Shown piece by piece: positions 44,548 through 53,323 of a DNA stretch of 64,000 nt (positions are counted from its first letter, which is position 1; every line of letters starts with the position of its first letter). The notes below the pieces were generated by a model. It had not been told where the DNA came from. It saw only the letters and a program-made list of their open reading frames with translations, and ran no database searches. This DNA comes from Bacillota bacterium. Lineage in GTDB: Bacteria; Bacillota; Limnochordia; Darwinibacteriales; Darwinibacteriaceae. The DNA lies in NCBI GenBank assembly GCA_029776155.1, contig JAKOTU010000055.1, forward strand, positions 1 through 64,000. Direction: 5' to 3'. A program made the translations under genes and the position numbers.

Positions 44548-45306
44548 TTAGCCCTGGCTGCCGGCTGCTAAACCTACCAAATGCACCATGGTACTGATAA
44601 ACTGCGAGTTGGTGGGTTTGCCTTTGTTTTCCGCCACGTAAGGGAACAGCCTGTAGAGTTCAGCCACATCCCCCTTCTCCCAGGCTGCTTCTATAGCGTA
44701 GCGCATGGCCCGTTCCACCTGGGCAGCGCTTACTCCGCAGTACTGGGCTATGGCTGGATATAGGTGGCGCACTACTGCGTTCAGCCACTCCGGATGCAGC
44801 GCTGCCAGCCAGATACCCACCAAAAGATAGCGGTAGCCTTTGTAATGGGGAGGTATCCCCAGCCGTTCAAAGCAGCTGCCGCAGATGTCCTGCACCTGCT
44901 TGAAGCTGAGCTCCCGGAACGAAGCTGGGTCCGTTGGGTTCTGTACCAGCTGCCGAATGCGCTTTTCCAGTACAACCAGGTCCACAGGGCGCAGAAGGAA
45001 GTAATCGGCACCAAGCTGCGCAGCCTGGGCCAAAAGGCGCTCTCCAGGAGCCTGAGTGGACATTATGAGCACCTTGGTCTTCCCAGGGGTGAGCATTCCC
45101 CGCAGTTTCTGCAAGACGGCCAGCCCTCCCTGGGGGGCGCAGTGCAGATCAAGCAGGATCACCTGGGGGGTCTCTCCAGCTAAAGCCCTGTCCAGCTCCT
45201 CCAGACTCTCTAGCCCCAAGTAGCTGAACTCGGCTAGGCGGCTGAAGTAGGCAGCCACTTCGTCCCGGAAGGCCTGGTCGCCGTCGAGCTGGAAGATCCG
45301 GATCAC
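44548..45306 (-). CDS. spo0A: Sporulation master regulator Spo0A, with atypical receiver domain
   Basis: 252 residues. The C-terminal DNA-binding domain is well conserved (A-A-Q-V-E-R-A-M-R-Y-A-I-E-A-A-W-E-K-G-D, then K-P-T-N-S-Q-F-I). The receiver (1-118) keeps the phosphoacceptor as D53 in I-L-L-D-L-H, but the acidic pair near the N-terminus reads D8-G9-D10 instead of Asp-Asp, the M-P after the acceptor is changed, and the conserved Lys of the K-P motif is Arg106 (L-L-R-P-V-D). Phosphorylation may be altered. It lies 13 bp after the P-loop gene, with no intergenic promoter space, instead of following spoIVB. Confidence 0.93.
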   Translation of the reverse strand: MIRIFQLDGDQAFRDEVAAYFSRLAEFSYLGLESLEELDRALAGETPQVILLDLHCAPQGGLAVLQKLRGMLTPGKTKVLIMSTQAPGERLLAQAAQLGADYFLLRPVDLVVLEKRIRQLVQNPTDPASFRELSFKQVQDICGSCFERLGIPPHYKGYRYLLVGIWLAALHPEWLNAVVRHLYPAIAQYCGVSAAQVERAMRYAIEAAWEKGDVAELYRLFPYVAENKGKPTNSQFISTMVHLVGLAAGSQG

Positions 45307-45319
45307 CGCCTACACCTCC

Positions 45320-46186
45320 TCAGCCCACGCGACCCGCCAATAGAAAGGTCTTGGTAATCGGTGAGTAATGGAAGTTCTTGTCCAACCGGAACCCCACGAT
45401 CTCCCCTGTGGAACTCATGTGGATCCGGGGTCCCGAACACTTCAGTTTTTCCTGGCCGATCACAATAGTGCCCTCGTTGTAGACACTGATGGGCAGGTCC
45501 TGCTCAATGTACTCCAGGACGCGCCGCTCCACTTCGGCCAGATCCACCTCCGGCTTGCGGGTGAACTCCACCACAAACCCCCGGCGCACATCGCTGTGGA
45601 AGGTGGGCGGTTCTATGCCCATCTGCTCCAGCACGATCCCTGTAAGGTCTTCCGCACTATGGGCCATCTTGCGGTACACCAGCGATTCGTAGGCCTGTTC
45701 CGCGATTTCCGCTGGGAAAGGCCCAAACAAGGTCGGTTTGGTCACCACTACTTCTTCCCCGATGCCGATGAGCAGCTCCGCGTTCACATTGAGCAGGGGA
45801 TAGAGGAGCTCAAAGTGTTCCACCACCACTCGCCGCCGGGCGGAAATGGCCATTTTCACCGCTTCCGCGAGCTCCCAAAGGGGAGTGAAGGCCATCTCAA
45901 AGCGTACATCCAGGTGGTAGGTATGGGTGCGGAAATACCCGGCTTGGGCATCCTCCAGAACCGGCAGCGGTCTGACATTTACCCCATCATCGTCATTGGT
46001 GAGCACCAAACCGGGAAACATGCCCCGGATAATCAGGGACTTACCTGCGCCTGCATCACCAATTACCCCGATAAGCAGAGCTTCCGCATCCAAGTAACGC
46101 TGGGCAATGAGCTGGCCCAAGTGCATGAGGCGCTGCCGCCCCCGGGGAGCGTAGTACACCGCCTTCACCAGCGTGATGTAGTGCAT
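45320..46186 (-). CDS. P-loop NTPase fused to AlaRS-like second additional domain, function unknown
   Basis: 288 residues. Walker A is G43-D-A-G-A-G-K-S50 in a kinase-like N-terminal half with a D-D-D-G stretch at 65-68. The C-terminal end (C250-S-G-P-R then T260-G-E-I-V-G-F) resembles the C-x-G-x-H...T-G-E-I-G-x-F end of the alanyl-tRNA synthetase editing (second additional) domain, but the metal His is replaced. Proteins annotated this way are found in clostridial fermentation clusters; no function is known. It sits between the mesaconase-like alpha subunit and spo0A. The ATG at 46186 follows the previous stop immediately. Confidence 0.6.
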   Translation of the reverse strand: MHYITLVKAVYYAPRGRQRLMHLGQLIAQRYLDAEALLIGVIGDAGAGKSLIIRGMFPGLVLTNDDDGVNVRPLPVLEDAQAGYFRTHTYHLDVRFEMAFTPLWELAEAVKMAISARRRVVVEHFELLYPLLNVNAELLIGIGEEVVVTKPTLFGPFPAEIAEQAYESLVYRKMAHSAEDLTGIVLEQMGIEPPTFHSDVRRGFVVEFTRKPEVDLAEVERRVLEYIEQDLPISVYNEGTIVIGQEKLKCSGPRIHMSSTGEIVGFRLDKNFHYSPITKTFLLAGRVG

Positions 46187-46187
46187 G

Positions 46188-47030
46188 TTACAACACCGCC
46201 TCCGCATGCCGGGCCACATGGCAGTTGATGTTAACTGCCACGGGCAGACCGGCAATATGGGTGGGATAGGTTTCCACGAATAGGGCTAAGGCAGTCTGGG
46301 TCCCCCCAAAGCCCTGGGGCCCGACCCCCGTTTTGTTCACCAGCTCCAGCAGCTCCTCTTCCAGCTGCGCGATATGGGGTTTGGGATGCCGCGACCCAAT
46401 CTCCCGCAGCACTGCCTTTTTGGCCAGCAGAGCAGCCATGTCCATGGTTCCCCCTATACCCACACCGATGATGATGGGTGGGCAGGGATTGCCCCCCGCT
46501 TCCCGCACAGTCTTCACCACAAAATCCTTAATCCCCTGCACGCCATCGGCGGGTTTGAGCATCTTCAAGGCAGACATGTTCTCACTGCCAAAGCCCTTGG
46601 GAGCCACAATCAAGCGCAGCCGGTCCCCTGCCACCAGGGATACGTGGAGCACGGCTGGGGTGTTGTCCTTGGTGTTCACCCGTTCAATGGGGTCTTCCAC
46701 CACGCTCATGCGGAAGTAGCCTTCTTTGTAGGCCTGGCGCACCCCTTCGTTCACCGCCTCTGCCAGGAGCCCACCTTCAATACACACATCCTGGCCCACC
46801 TCCGCAAAGACGACAACCATACCCGTGTCCTGGCAGAGGGGCATCTTCTTCTCCCGCGCGATCTTGGCGTTTTCCAGGATCACTTCCAGGACGCTCTGCC
46901 CCAGGGGGGATTCCTCCTTCTCCTCTGCTGCCACCAAAGCCTGGTACACATCCATGGGCAGATTGCAGTTAGCATCCAAGCAAAGCTCCTTAACCCGGGC
47001 GGCAATCTCCTCAGACCTGATTATCCTCAA
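46188..47030 (-). CDS. Class I fumarase/mesaconase alpha subunit
   Basis: 280 residues, matching the alpha subunit of two-part Fe-S hydro-lyases. Candidate cluster ligands are C66 (P-L-C-Q-D-T-G), C183 (G-N-P-C-P-P-I-I-I-G-V-G-I-G-G) and C270 (N-I-N-C-H). In this context it should hydrate mesaconate to citramalate after methylaspartate ammonia-lyase; fumarase activity is possible as well. The beta subunit gene normally next to it is missing from the cluster and from the whole window. Confidence 0.85.
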   Translation of the reverse strand: MRIIRSEEIAARVKELCLDANCNLPMDVYQALVAAEEKEESPLGQSVLEVILENAKIAREKKMPLCQDTGMVVVFAEVGQDVCIEGGLLAEAVNEGVRQAYKEGYFRMSVVEDPIERVNTKDNTPAVLHVSLVAGDRLRLIVAPKGFGSENMSALKMLKPADGVQGIKDFVVKTVREAGGNPCPPIIIGVGIGGTMDMAALLAKKAVLREIGSRHPKPHIAQLEEELLELVNKTGVGPQGFGGTQTALALFVETYPTHIAGLPVAVNINCHVARHAEAVL

Positions 47031-47040
47031 GGTTCATCTC

Positions 47041-48288
47041 CTACCTTGCTTTTCTTTTCAGCAGGGCCACCAGACGGTTCATCTCGTTGGTGCAGATGGA
47101 CAGACCCTCATCCACGCCCATGCCCGGCTTGGAAAGGATCTGCCGGGGCCTAGTGGCCACGGCGATATGCACAGTAATCTGGGCGGAGCGTTCGGTCTCG
47201 TTGCACGTGCCGCCCAGATAAGGTATGACACCATGCTCGCGGCAGTACAATACTGCTTCTACAGAATTATTAATCCCGCCCAGATCCGGTGCCTTGATCT
47301 GGATCATGTGGCCTGCTTTGGCCTGGACGAACTCCTTGATATCCTCAAGGGTGTTGCACCACTCGTCGGCCACAAATACCACAGGGATCTTGTGCTGATC
47401 CACGTATTCACGCAGCGCAGCCATTACCTTGATCTGCTCTTCCTTGGAACCGCAATCCACCGGTCCTTCGATGGCCAGCTGATGCGGGGCAACAAGTTCC
47501 GCGAGCTGCCTGGCGTACTCTCCGATTTGCTCCACATCATTGTTGAAGGCCTCGCCGATGGTGCCGTACACATCCACTTGGAAGTCGGGGACATAATGCT
47601 CGTCCACCCGCAGCTCCTGGACCCTCTGCTTCAGCCAGGCCAGGTAGTTGCGGAGGTGCTCTCCCTGCTTACCCAGTTTGTTGATATTGTTAAACAGCCC
47701 GTGGGGCAGCACATCAACGTGCTTGATGATCATGCGGTCCGCATTGAGCTTGCGATCGTCCCCCGTTTGGGCAAAGATCTTCACAGGCTCGGGAATCAGC
47801 TCCAAACCGTACTCCTCGGCGATCACCTCCGCCATGGTCAGATGCCTGCTCTTGGCCACCGCGTCCAAGAGAGCCTGGGTAACCCCATAGCGGATGGCCG
47901 TATGCAGCGGTTTGCCATCCCCGTTTTTTAAGCGATCTACTTCTTCGGCCAGCTCCCGGAAAGAGGGGAGCTTCCTTCCCAGGAGTTTTGGCACCACGTA
48001 CTGCTCGATCTGGGGAATATAGGTATCGGCCAAAAACAGAGGATCCCGTCCGCCTGCCCCAGAATACTGGACCGCGGCGCAATCTCCAAAGGCCACCTGG
48101 CCGTCCTCCAACACCAACTGGACCGACACACTCTCGCCGGCCTGACGGATCTTCACAAAGCCCGGAGTGACCGGTACACCATCATAGGTGAAGCCATTCT
48201 CAGTGAAATTGCCCCCGCGGATGGCCCGCTGATCATCGAAATAAAACCCGGTGAGTCCCTTTGATAAAACAATGTCCTTAATAATCAT
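47041..48288 (-). CDS. mal: Methylaspartate ammonia-lyase
   Basis: The enzyme eliminates ammonia from (2S,3S)-3-methylaspartate to give mesaconate. The 415-residue enolase-superfamily protein has the general-base lysine in I-Q-I-K-A-P-D-L-G-G (about residue 330) and the partner His in I-I-K-H-V-D-V-L-P-H-G. The N-terminal capping domain begins with the usual I-K-D-I-V-L-S-K-G-L-T-G-F-Y-F-D-D-Q. It follows DUF4387 by 24 bp in the glutamate cluster. Confidence 0.95.
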   Translation of the reverse strand: MIIKDIVLSKGLTGFYFDDQRAIRGGNFTENGFTYDGVPVTPGFVKIRQAGESVSVQLVLEDGQVAFGDCAAVQYSGAGGRDPLFLADTYIPQIEQYVVPKLLGRKLPSFRELAEEVDRLKNGDGKPLHTAIRYGVTQALLDAVAKSRHLTMAEVIAEEYGLELIPEPVKIFAQTGDDRKLNADRMIIKHVDVLPHGLFNNINKLGKQGEHLRNYLAWLKQRVQELRVDEHYVPDFQVDVYGTIGEAFNNDVEQIGEYARQLAELVAPHQLAIEGPVDCGSKEEQIKVMAALREYVDQHKIPVVFVADEWCNTLEDIKEFVQAKAGHMIQIKAPDLGGINNSVEAVLYCREHGVIPYLGGTCNETERSAQITVHIAVATRPRQILSKPGMGVDEGLSICTNEMNRLVALLKRKAR

Positions 48289-48312
48289 GCCAACACTCCA
48301 CTCCTTCTCCTT

Positions 48313-48615
48313 CTAATAGGTCAACTCCAACAGGGGCGCGTGCTGCTGCGCGCCGTACACATCTGTTTCGCCCAGATCCCCTGAAGCGCGCGGCCGCACA
48401 ATGGTAATTTTCACGGCATGGGCCGGTGCAAAATGAATGATGGAAAGCACATCCTGTTCGGGAATCTTGTATAAGGCGGCAATCTTTTCTTTGGTAATGC
48501 TGTGCCTCACTTGCTCGTAGGTGTGTTCATCGGGAAACATGAGGTCAAAGGTCAACTCATAGGGCCCCGCATTCTTGCTGCGGATTACCGAAGCCACATC
48601 CTTAACGTAACGCAT
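48313..48615 (-). CDS. DUF4387 protein
   Basis: A 100-residue protein of unknown function starting R-Y-V-K-D-V-A-S-V-I-R-S-K-N-A-G-P-Y-E-L-T-F-D, with F-P-D-E-H-T-Y-E and the end R-P-R-A-S-G-D-L-G-E-T-D-V-Y-G-A-Q-Q-H-A-P-L. It is 3 bp after the AtuA-like gene, the pairing seen for this family. The tight packing with mal suggests a role in mesaconate or citramalate metabolism, but there is no direct clue. Confidence 0.85.
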   Translation of the reverse strand: MRYVKDVASVIRSKNAGPYELTFDLMFPDEHTYEQVRHSITKEKIAALYKIPEQDVLSIIHFAPAHAVKITIVRPRASGDLGETDVYGAQQHAPLLELTY

Positions 48616-48618
48616 AGT

Positions 48619-49968
48619 TTACTCCTCTCTAACCTCCATGGCAAACAACCCCTTGGGGTCATCCACCTCGAGGAGATGGTACACGCTGAACTGATAGACC
48701 GGTCCTGTGGAGATGTCAGAGGGCGAGTACGGGAAAGCCAGATTGCCCGCAGTGGATTTGCGCCCCGGATACCCGAAGTGGAGCAACGTGGACCGGAAGA
48801 AACTGCAAATAGTGTCAGCGACGTCCTGGGTGGGCGCGACCGCTTCCATGACCAAGCCCAGCTCGTGACCTGGCTGCGGCTGGGGCTCGAGGGCCCCCAT
48901 CACCCCGTTCTTTCCATAACAGTGCACGTGGAGCTGATAGTCCCGCAGATCCCGGAAGTTGTCAGCTACCCTTTCCTTCACGGCCGCGATAACCTCATCG
49001 ATCTGGCTGATCATGATGGGATCCCGCACACCGGCAATGCTGATGGTCCGGAAACCGATGCGTCGGGCACCTTCCAGCTTAAGGAAATATTTCTCCGTAG
49101 GGATAAAGCGCGTCCCGGACACCCGCACCTTCCCCCCGGGCAGCTCTTCAAAACGGGTCTCCCTCAGATCCAGCGTCCCTCCGGGCCCCGGCAGAGAATA
49201 CGGATCGCTCTTCTCGTAGAGGGTGTGGGCAGCCACCGATAGTTTCGTACACTTGCGCTGGGGGTTTAAAGCTTCCAGAATAAAGGAATCGCTGCGCAGG
49301 TAACCGAACAGGCAGTCGCTGCCGCTACCGGGAGTGGCGGCAATGGCCGCACACTCCAGGATCTTCCCCAAGTGCAGGGCCAAAGCAGGATCATAACCCT
49401 GCATAACGGGGAGAGCTGCAAAAACGGTGGGATCATAGGCCCGGCCCGCCACAATGATCTGGGCCCCTGCCTCCAGAGCCTCCATGATGGGCTCCAGCCC
49501 CATCTGGGCCACAATGTGGGAGCTGGCCGCGATCTCTTCCTCAGTGAGGGGCGCCACCGGTCCTAGGGGCTGGACCCTGCCCCGCCGCAATTCTTCCCGG
49601 AGCAGCTCCGGATCCACATCGCTGTAAATCACCGCCAGCCGAGCTTTGGCCTTGATTTCCCGCAGCACTTCGCGGACAATCTCCACCGTCCAGTCCACAT
49701 GGGGCTTGGCCCCTGAACCGCCGGCGGTACCCACAATCAGCGGAATACCCCGCTCCAGGGCAGCCTCGATTAAGTAACAAAGGTCCCGCTTCACTGGTGC
49801 ACGCCCGGTAAAGGATTTGCCCGCACCCAGGTAATAGGGGCCAGGGTCTGTGGAACCGGCATCCACCGCGATCACGTGGGGATCCCGTTCTAAGCCGGCC
49901 TGAAAAGAAGTTAAGGGAAAACCGTAGCCCAAAATGGCTGTGGGGGAAAGGATTCTCAGTTCAGTCAC
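48619..49968 (-). CDS. AtuA-like (DUF1446) protein
   Basis: 449 residues, beginning L-R-I-L-S-P-T-A-I-L-G-Y-G-F and D-A-G-S-T-D-P-G-P-Y-Y-L-G-A-G, the acyclic terpene utilisation AtuA signature. No cofactor motif is clear. The terpene role is from Pseudomonas; here the gene lies between glmE and DUF4387 in a glutamate-fermentation cluster, so its true substrate is probably a branched C5 acid or CoA ester (inference). Confidence 0.82.
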   Translation of the reverse strand: MTELRILSPTAILGYGFPLTSFQAGLERDPHVIAVDAGSTDPGPYYLGAGKSFTGRAPVKRDLCYLIEAALERGIPLIVGTAGGSGAKPHVDWTVEIVREVLREIKAKARLAVIYSDVDPELLREELRRGRVQPLGPVAPLTEEEIAASSHIVAQMGLEPIMEALEAGAQIIVAGRAYDPTVFAALPVMQGYDPALALHLGKILECAAIAATPGSGSDCLFGYLRSDSFILEALNPQRKCTKLSVAAHTLYEKSDPYSLPGPGGTLDLRETRFEELPGGKVRVSGTRFIPTEKYFLKLEGARRIGFRTISIAGVRDPIMISQIDEVIAAVKERVADNFRDLRDYQLHVHCYGKNGVMGALEPQPQPGHELGLVMEAVAPTQDVADTICSFFRSTLLHFGYPGRKSTAGNLAFPYSPSDISTGPVYQFSVYHLLEVDDPKGLFAMEVREE

Positions 49969-49980
49969 TTCACATCTCTC

Positions 49981-51438
49981 CTAACGGGGGCGTCCCACTA
50001 ATCTACCGTGACCAACAGCATAGATATCGTCGATCACCATCTGGAAACTGGGGGACCTGCGTTCGGCTTTACCCCGCTCCGCGAGTTTCGCCCGGTGGAA
50101 ATCTTGGATTGCTGTGGGGAAGGGCAGGTTGCCCCACTGCAAGAAGCGCACCGCGCCCTCATTGTCCCGCGCGGGCATGGTCCGGCCCAGATTGAAGGTG
50201 CTGGGCGCAAAGGGAACATCAATCACCCCGGCGGCAAAGGCCCGTACGGCCCCCTGGGCCCAATCCCCTTCGCCCAACTCCAAAGTTTTGTTGAGAATAG
50301 CCCTGGTCTCCTGGAGAATGATCTCCCGTTCCTCCGCCAAAGCCTCATTCTCTGGGAAGACCTGATCCTGCAGCATGTTCAAGACCTGTTTGGTGGCACG
50401 TATGGCCTGGGCGTTGGCTTCTTTGGTGGGAATACCCAGGGCCTCATGGGTGGTCTTCACAATCACTTTGGTGGCTTTGCCCAAAGCAGCGGTGGCGCTG
50501 CCCAAGGCAATCACCCCATAAGCCTTGGCTTCGTCCTTGGGAAAGCCCCCCATCCACTGGTGGAACACGGTGGTGATCTCCACATCATAGATATTCTCAG
50601 CCCGCAGGTACTCTTCGGCTAGCATGGTCAGGGTCTGGAGGGCGGCCACGTCCTGGACGATGTTGCCGCACTGCCCGTAACCCAAAGTGATGTTTTTGAC
50701 CCCTTGCTTGGCAGCCAGTACCGCCTCGATCACCGCCACGCTGTGGGAAATACAGGGGGCTACCAAGGTGCCCGTGAGCGGTCCGAAGGGTTCCCGGTTG
50801 ATGGTGATGCCCTGTTCTTCATAGTAGCCCACCAGCCGATCCACATACTGCCAGTGGCGGATGCTCTCTTCAAGGGGTACCCGTTTGGCATACGGAATGT
50901 TGTAGGAGATGCCTCCGCCTTCGAAAGCGGTGAAACCGGCGGCCAAGGTGATTTCCGCGAGCAGTCGGGCGTCGGGAGTACCGTGCCGCACCTGCAGGGG
51001 GCGAGCTACGCTTTCCACCAGGCGGCGGCAGCTGGCCACGCCGTGATTTACGGCAGGAAAGCCGTTGAGCAGAGACCTCCCTTCCTTGACACTCTCAACT
51101 AACGCCTTTTCAGCCTCCTCGTAGCGGTTCTGCCGTGTATAGGAATCGATGGTCGTGGGCAGCAGATCTGCCTCGCCTTCATTCTGCAGATATAAAAGCA
51201 GTTCCAGGTGGCTGTTAAGATCGGCAACGCCCGCGCGGGGCTGGGCCAGGGTCCTGCCCTGGGCCTTGGCCCGGGTCATACATTTGCCAAAATTCAACTC
51301 CTCGGGCAGGGCCTTATGAAACTGGATGGCATCCTCCAAATCCACCTCCTGACCCGTGGGCCAGCTGGCCAGGACCTCCTGCCGTTCCTCCGCAAGTGCC
51401 TCCCAATCTAGTTGTGCATGTGTGAGCCGCGCACCCAC
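49981..51438 (-). CDS. glmE: Glutamate mutase epsilon subunit
   Basis: The large subunit (485 residues) of B12-dependent glutamate mutase, which interconverts glutamate and 3-methylaspartate. It is a TIM barrel with characteristic [20 protein letters not shown] and [12 protein letters not shown] blocks. GTG at 51438 follows AAGGAGG and abuts the glmL stop. Its partner GlmS is two genes upstream. Confidence 0.95.
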   Translation of the reverse strand: MGARLTHAQLDWEALAEERQEVLASWPTGQEVDLEDAIQFHKALPEELNFGKCMTRAKAQGRTLAQPRAGVADLNSHLELLLYLQNEGEADLLPTTIDSYTRQNRYEEAEKALVESVKEGRSLLNGFPAVNHGVASCRRLVESVARPLQVRHGTPDARLLAEITLAAGFTAFEGGGISYNIPYAKRVPLEESIRHWQYVDRLVGYYEEQGITINREPFGPLTGTLVAPCISHSVAVIEAVLAAKQGVKNITLGYGQCGNIVQDVAALQTLTMLAEEYLRAENIYDVEITTVFHQWMGGFPKDEAKAYGVIALGSATAALGKATKVIVKTTHEALGIPTKEANAQAIRATKQVLNMLQDQVFPENEALAEEREIILQETRAILNKTLELGEGDWAQGAVRAFAAGVIDVPFAPSTFNLGRTMPARDNEGAVRFLQWGNLPFPTAIQDFHRAKLAERGKAERRSPSFQMVIDDIYAVGHGRLVGRPR

Positions 51439-52845
51439 CTACTGTTCCCTCCTTGCGAGCTTATGGCATTCCAATGAAGTGCTTAAGATCTCAAAGGCTG
51501 CCTCGGGATCTTCTTGAGCCAGAAGTCCCATGGCTGCCAAGATGTAGTTGCCGTCCAGATAAAACTCGGGTTTCTCCGGCCTGAGCTCCAGCGGAGCATC
51601 CGCCTGCTTGGCCGCGCCTTCCAGCACCGCTAAGGGATCGGCGCTGTTCACCACAACACCACCCGTACCGATCACCGTCTCCACCTGGGAGAGATCCTTT
51701 CCTTCCTGGACCCAGATCAAACCGGCAGGGGTGTACAGCTCGGAAAGCCGGCCCACGTGCCTGCTCAGGGCGTGCTGCACCGCCAAGCGGGCTAAGGCCT
51801 GGTCGAAGACGGCTTCCTCTCCGCTTTCGGGCAGTAGCTCCGGCTGGTCGTGTAGGCGCTGGGCTCTTTGGGCCGCTTCTTCCTGGGGCCAGCCTGCAGC
51901 TTGGGCCACCGCTTCCACCCCCACGGCCTCCAACAGGGAGAGCACACTCACCCGCACGCCCAAATCCCCCTCCACCGTGCGTTTGGCATAGGGCTCAGGC
52001 AGCCCCCGCACCACTACCCCTGCCCGGGTGGGAAGCCCGGTGCCCAAGGAGTGGACATCGGTTGTGGCGCCACCCACATCGACAATGATCAGATCCCCCC
52101 AGCCCTTCCTGGTTCCTGTTCCTTCGCTAAGCAGCTGTCCCGCACGGAGCACCGCAGCAGGCGTGGGCATAAAAATCCCATCAATGACGCGCCCAGCCTT
52201 ATCCAGCCCCTTGGCGTAGATAATCTTCTCCATAAATACCCGGCGGATCACTTCCCGGGCAGGGTCAACCTGCAGTTTTCCAATCTGGGGCATCACGTTC
52301 GGAGCTATGTATGTGCTGAAACCCTGCGGAAAGCAGGCTGCCACTTCCTTTGCCACCGAACGATTGCCGGCTATCACCACGGGCACCGGCTGGGGAAGTG
52401 TGGCCAGCACCCGGGCATTATGCAGGATGTTTTCGCTGTTGCCCCCGTCGGTGCCCCCAGCCAGCAGGATAATATCGGGCTGAAGAGCAGCGATTTCCTC
52501 CCGATCCGCCTCGGTGAGCTGGAACGAGTAGGTGTTCAGTACCCGGGCTCCCGCGCCCAAAGCAGCTAGCCTCGCGGCCTTAGCCGTGAGGTCTTGAACC
52601 AGACCAATGGCCACCATGCGCAGCCCCCCAGCTGCACTGGAACAGGCTAGTTTCCGCGCCTGGGAGAGTTCCCCAGGATCCAGTTTTAGACCTTCCAGGG
52701 CATGGCGCAGGCCCCTGCTCACATCGTCAACGGTGGTGGGGGCGCTAGCTTGGGCCGCGATGCGCCGCTGCCCCAGATCCACCGCGGTTGCTTTCGTAAA
52801 AGTGCTGCCAATATCCACCAACACCATGAATTTGCCGTTCATCAA
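51439..52845 (-). CDS. glmL: Glutamate mutase reactivase MutL/GlmL
   Basis: A 468-residue ASKHA-fold ATPase. The phosphate-1 loop V-L-V-D-I-G-S-T-F-T-K opens it, and D-V-G-G-A-T-T-D-V-H-S and T-G-G-V-V-V-N supply phosphate-2 and adenosine motifs. GlmL proteins exchange damaged B12 in glutamate mutase. Gene order glmS-glmL-glmE is canonical for clostridia. Confidence 0.93.
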   Translation of the reverse strand: MMNGKFMVLVDIGSTFTKATAVDLGQRRIAAQASAPTTVDDVSRGLRHALEGLKLDPGELSQARKLACSSAAGGLRMVAIGLVQDLTAKAARLAALGAGARVLNTYSFQLTEADREEIAALQPDIILLAGGTDGGNSENILHNARVLATLPQPVPVVIAGNRSVAKEVAACFPQGFSTYIAPNVMPQIGKLQVDPAREVIRRVFMEKIIYAKGLDKAGRVIDGIFMPTPAAVLRAGQLLSEGTGTRKGWGDLIIVDVGGATTDVHSLGTGLPTRAGVVVRGLPEPYAKRTVEGDLGVRVSVLSLLEAVGVEAVAQAAGWPQEEAAQRAQRLHDQPELLPESGEEAVFDQALARLAVQHALSRHVGRLSELYTPAGLIWVQEGKDLSQVETVIGTGGVVVNSADPLAVLEGAAKQADAPLELRPEKPEFYLDGNYILAAMGLLAQEDPEAAFEILSTSLECHKLARREQ

Positions 52846-52856
52846 AAACCCCCCAA

Positions 52857-53267
52857 CTACATGCCCAGATCTTCCCGCAGAGTGGGAATGAAATCCTCAG
52901 GCAGTGTACTTGGAGGATACACCCGGTCAAACCCCAACTGCTTGAACTTGGCTTCCACTTCGGACCAGTCTTGATTCCCCACTACTAGATAACCACCGAT
53001 ATACATGAGAATATCGCCGATACCGGCCTCAATCAGCGCTTCCCTCAAGCCCCTAGCATCGATCTCTGCATGGCCGTAGAGGGACGAGACTAAAATGGCA
53101 TCTGCGTTGGTTTCCAAGGCCGCTTCTACGAATTCCTTTTGCGAAACCAGTACTCCTAGGTTCACTACGTTGAATCCGGCCTCGGTAAGGGCGATTTCTA
53201 AAATTTTGTTACCTACAGCATGTACATCAGCGCCGATAACGCCCAAGACAAGCGTTTTTTCCTCCAT
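52857..53267 (-). CDS. glmS: Glutamate mutase sigma subunit (cobalamin-binding)
   Basis: The 136-residue subunit binds B12 base-off through D14-V-H16-A-V-G19, with the later V-S-S-L-Y-G-H and Y-I-G-G-Y-L-V-V-G loops. Length and sequence are those of GlmS/MutS (not the mismatch repair protein and not the glucosamine enzyme). It starts the glutamate cluster, 57 bp past the spoIVB stop; no clear promoter could be seen. Confidence 0.95.
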   Translation of the reverse strand: MEEKTLVLGVIGADVHAVGNKILEIALTEAGFNVVNLGVLVSQKEFVEAALETNADAILVSSLYGHAEIDARGLREALIEAGIGDILMYIGGYLVVGNQDWSEVEAKFKQLGFDRVYPPSTLPEDFIPTLREDLGM

Positions 53268-53323
53268 TCGCCTCTCTCCCCATGGACTTTACCTAAAATT
53301 AAACCTTGCCATCACATCCTTCT

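Noticed and set aside
52857..53267. Possible confusion of glmS with the glucosamine synthase gene or its ribozyme
   Set aside because: The D-x-H-x-x-G motif and the glmL-glmE neighbours show glutamate mutase; no ribozyme-like leader is present.
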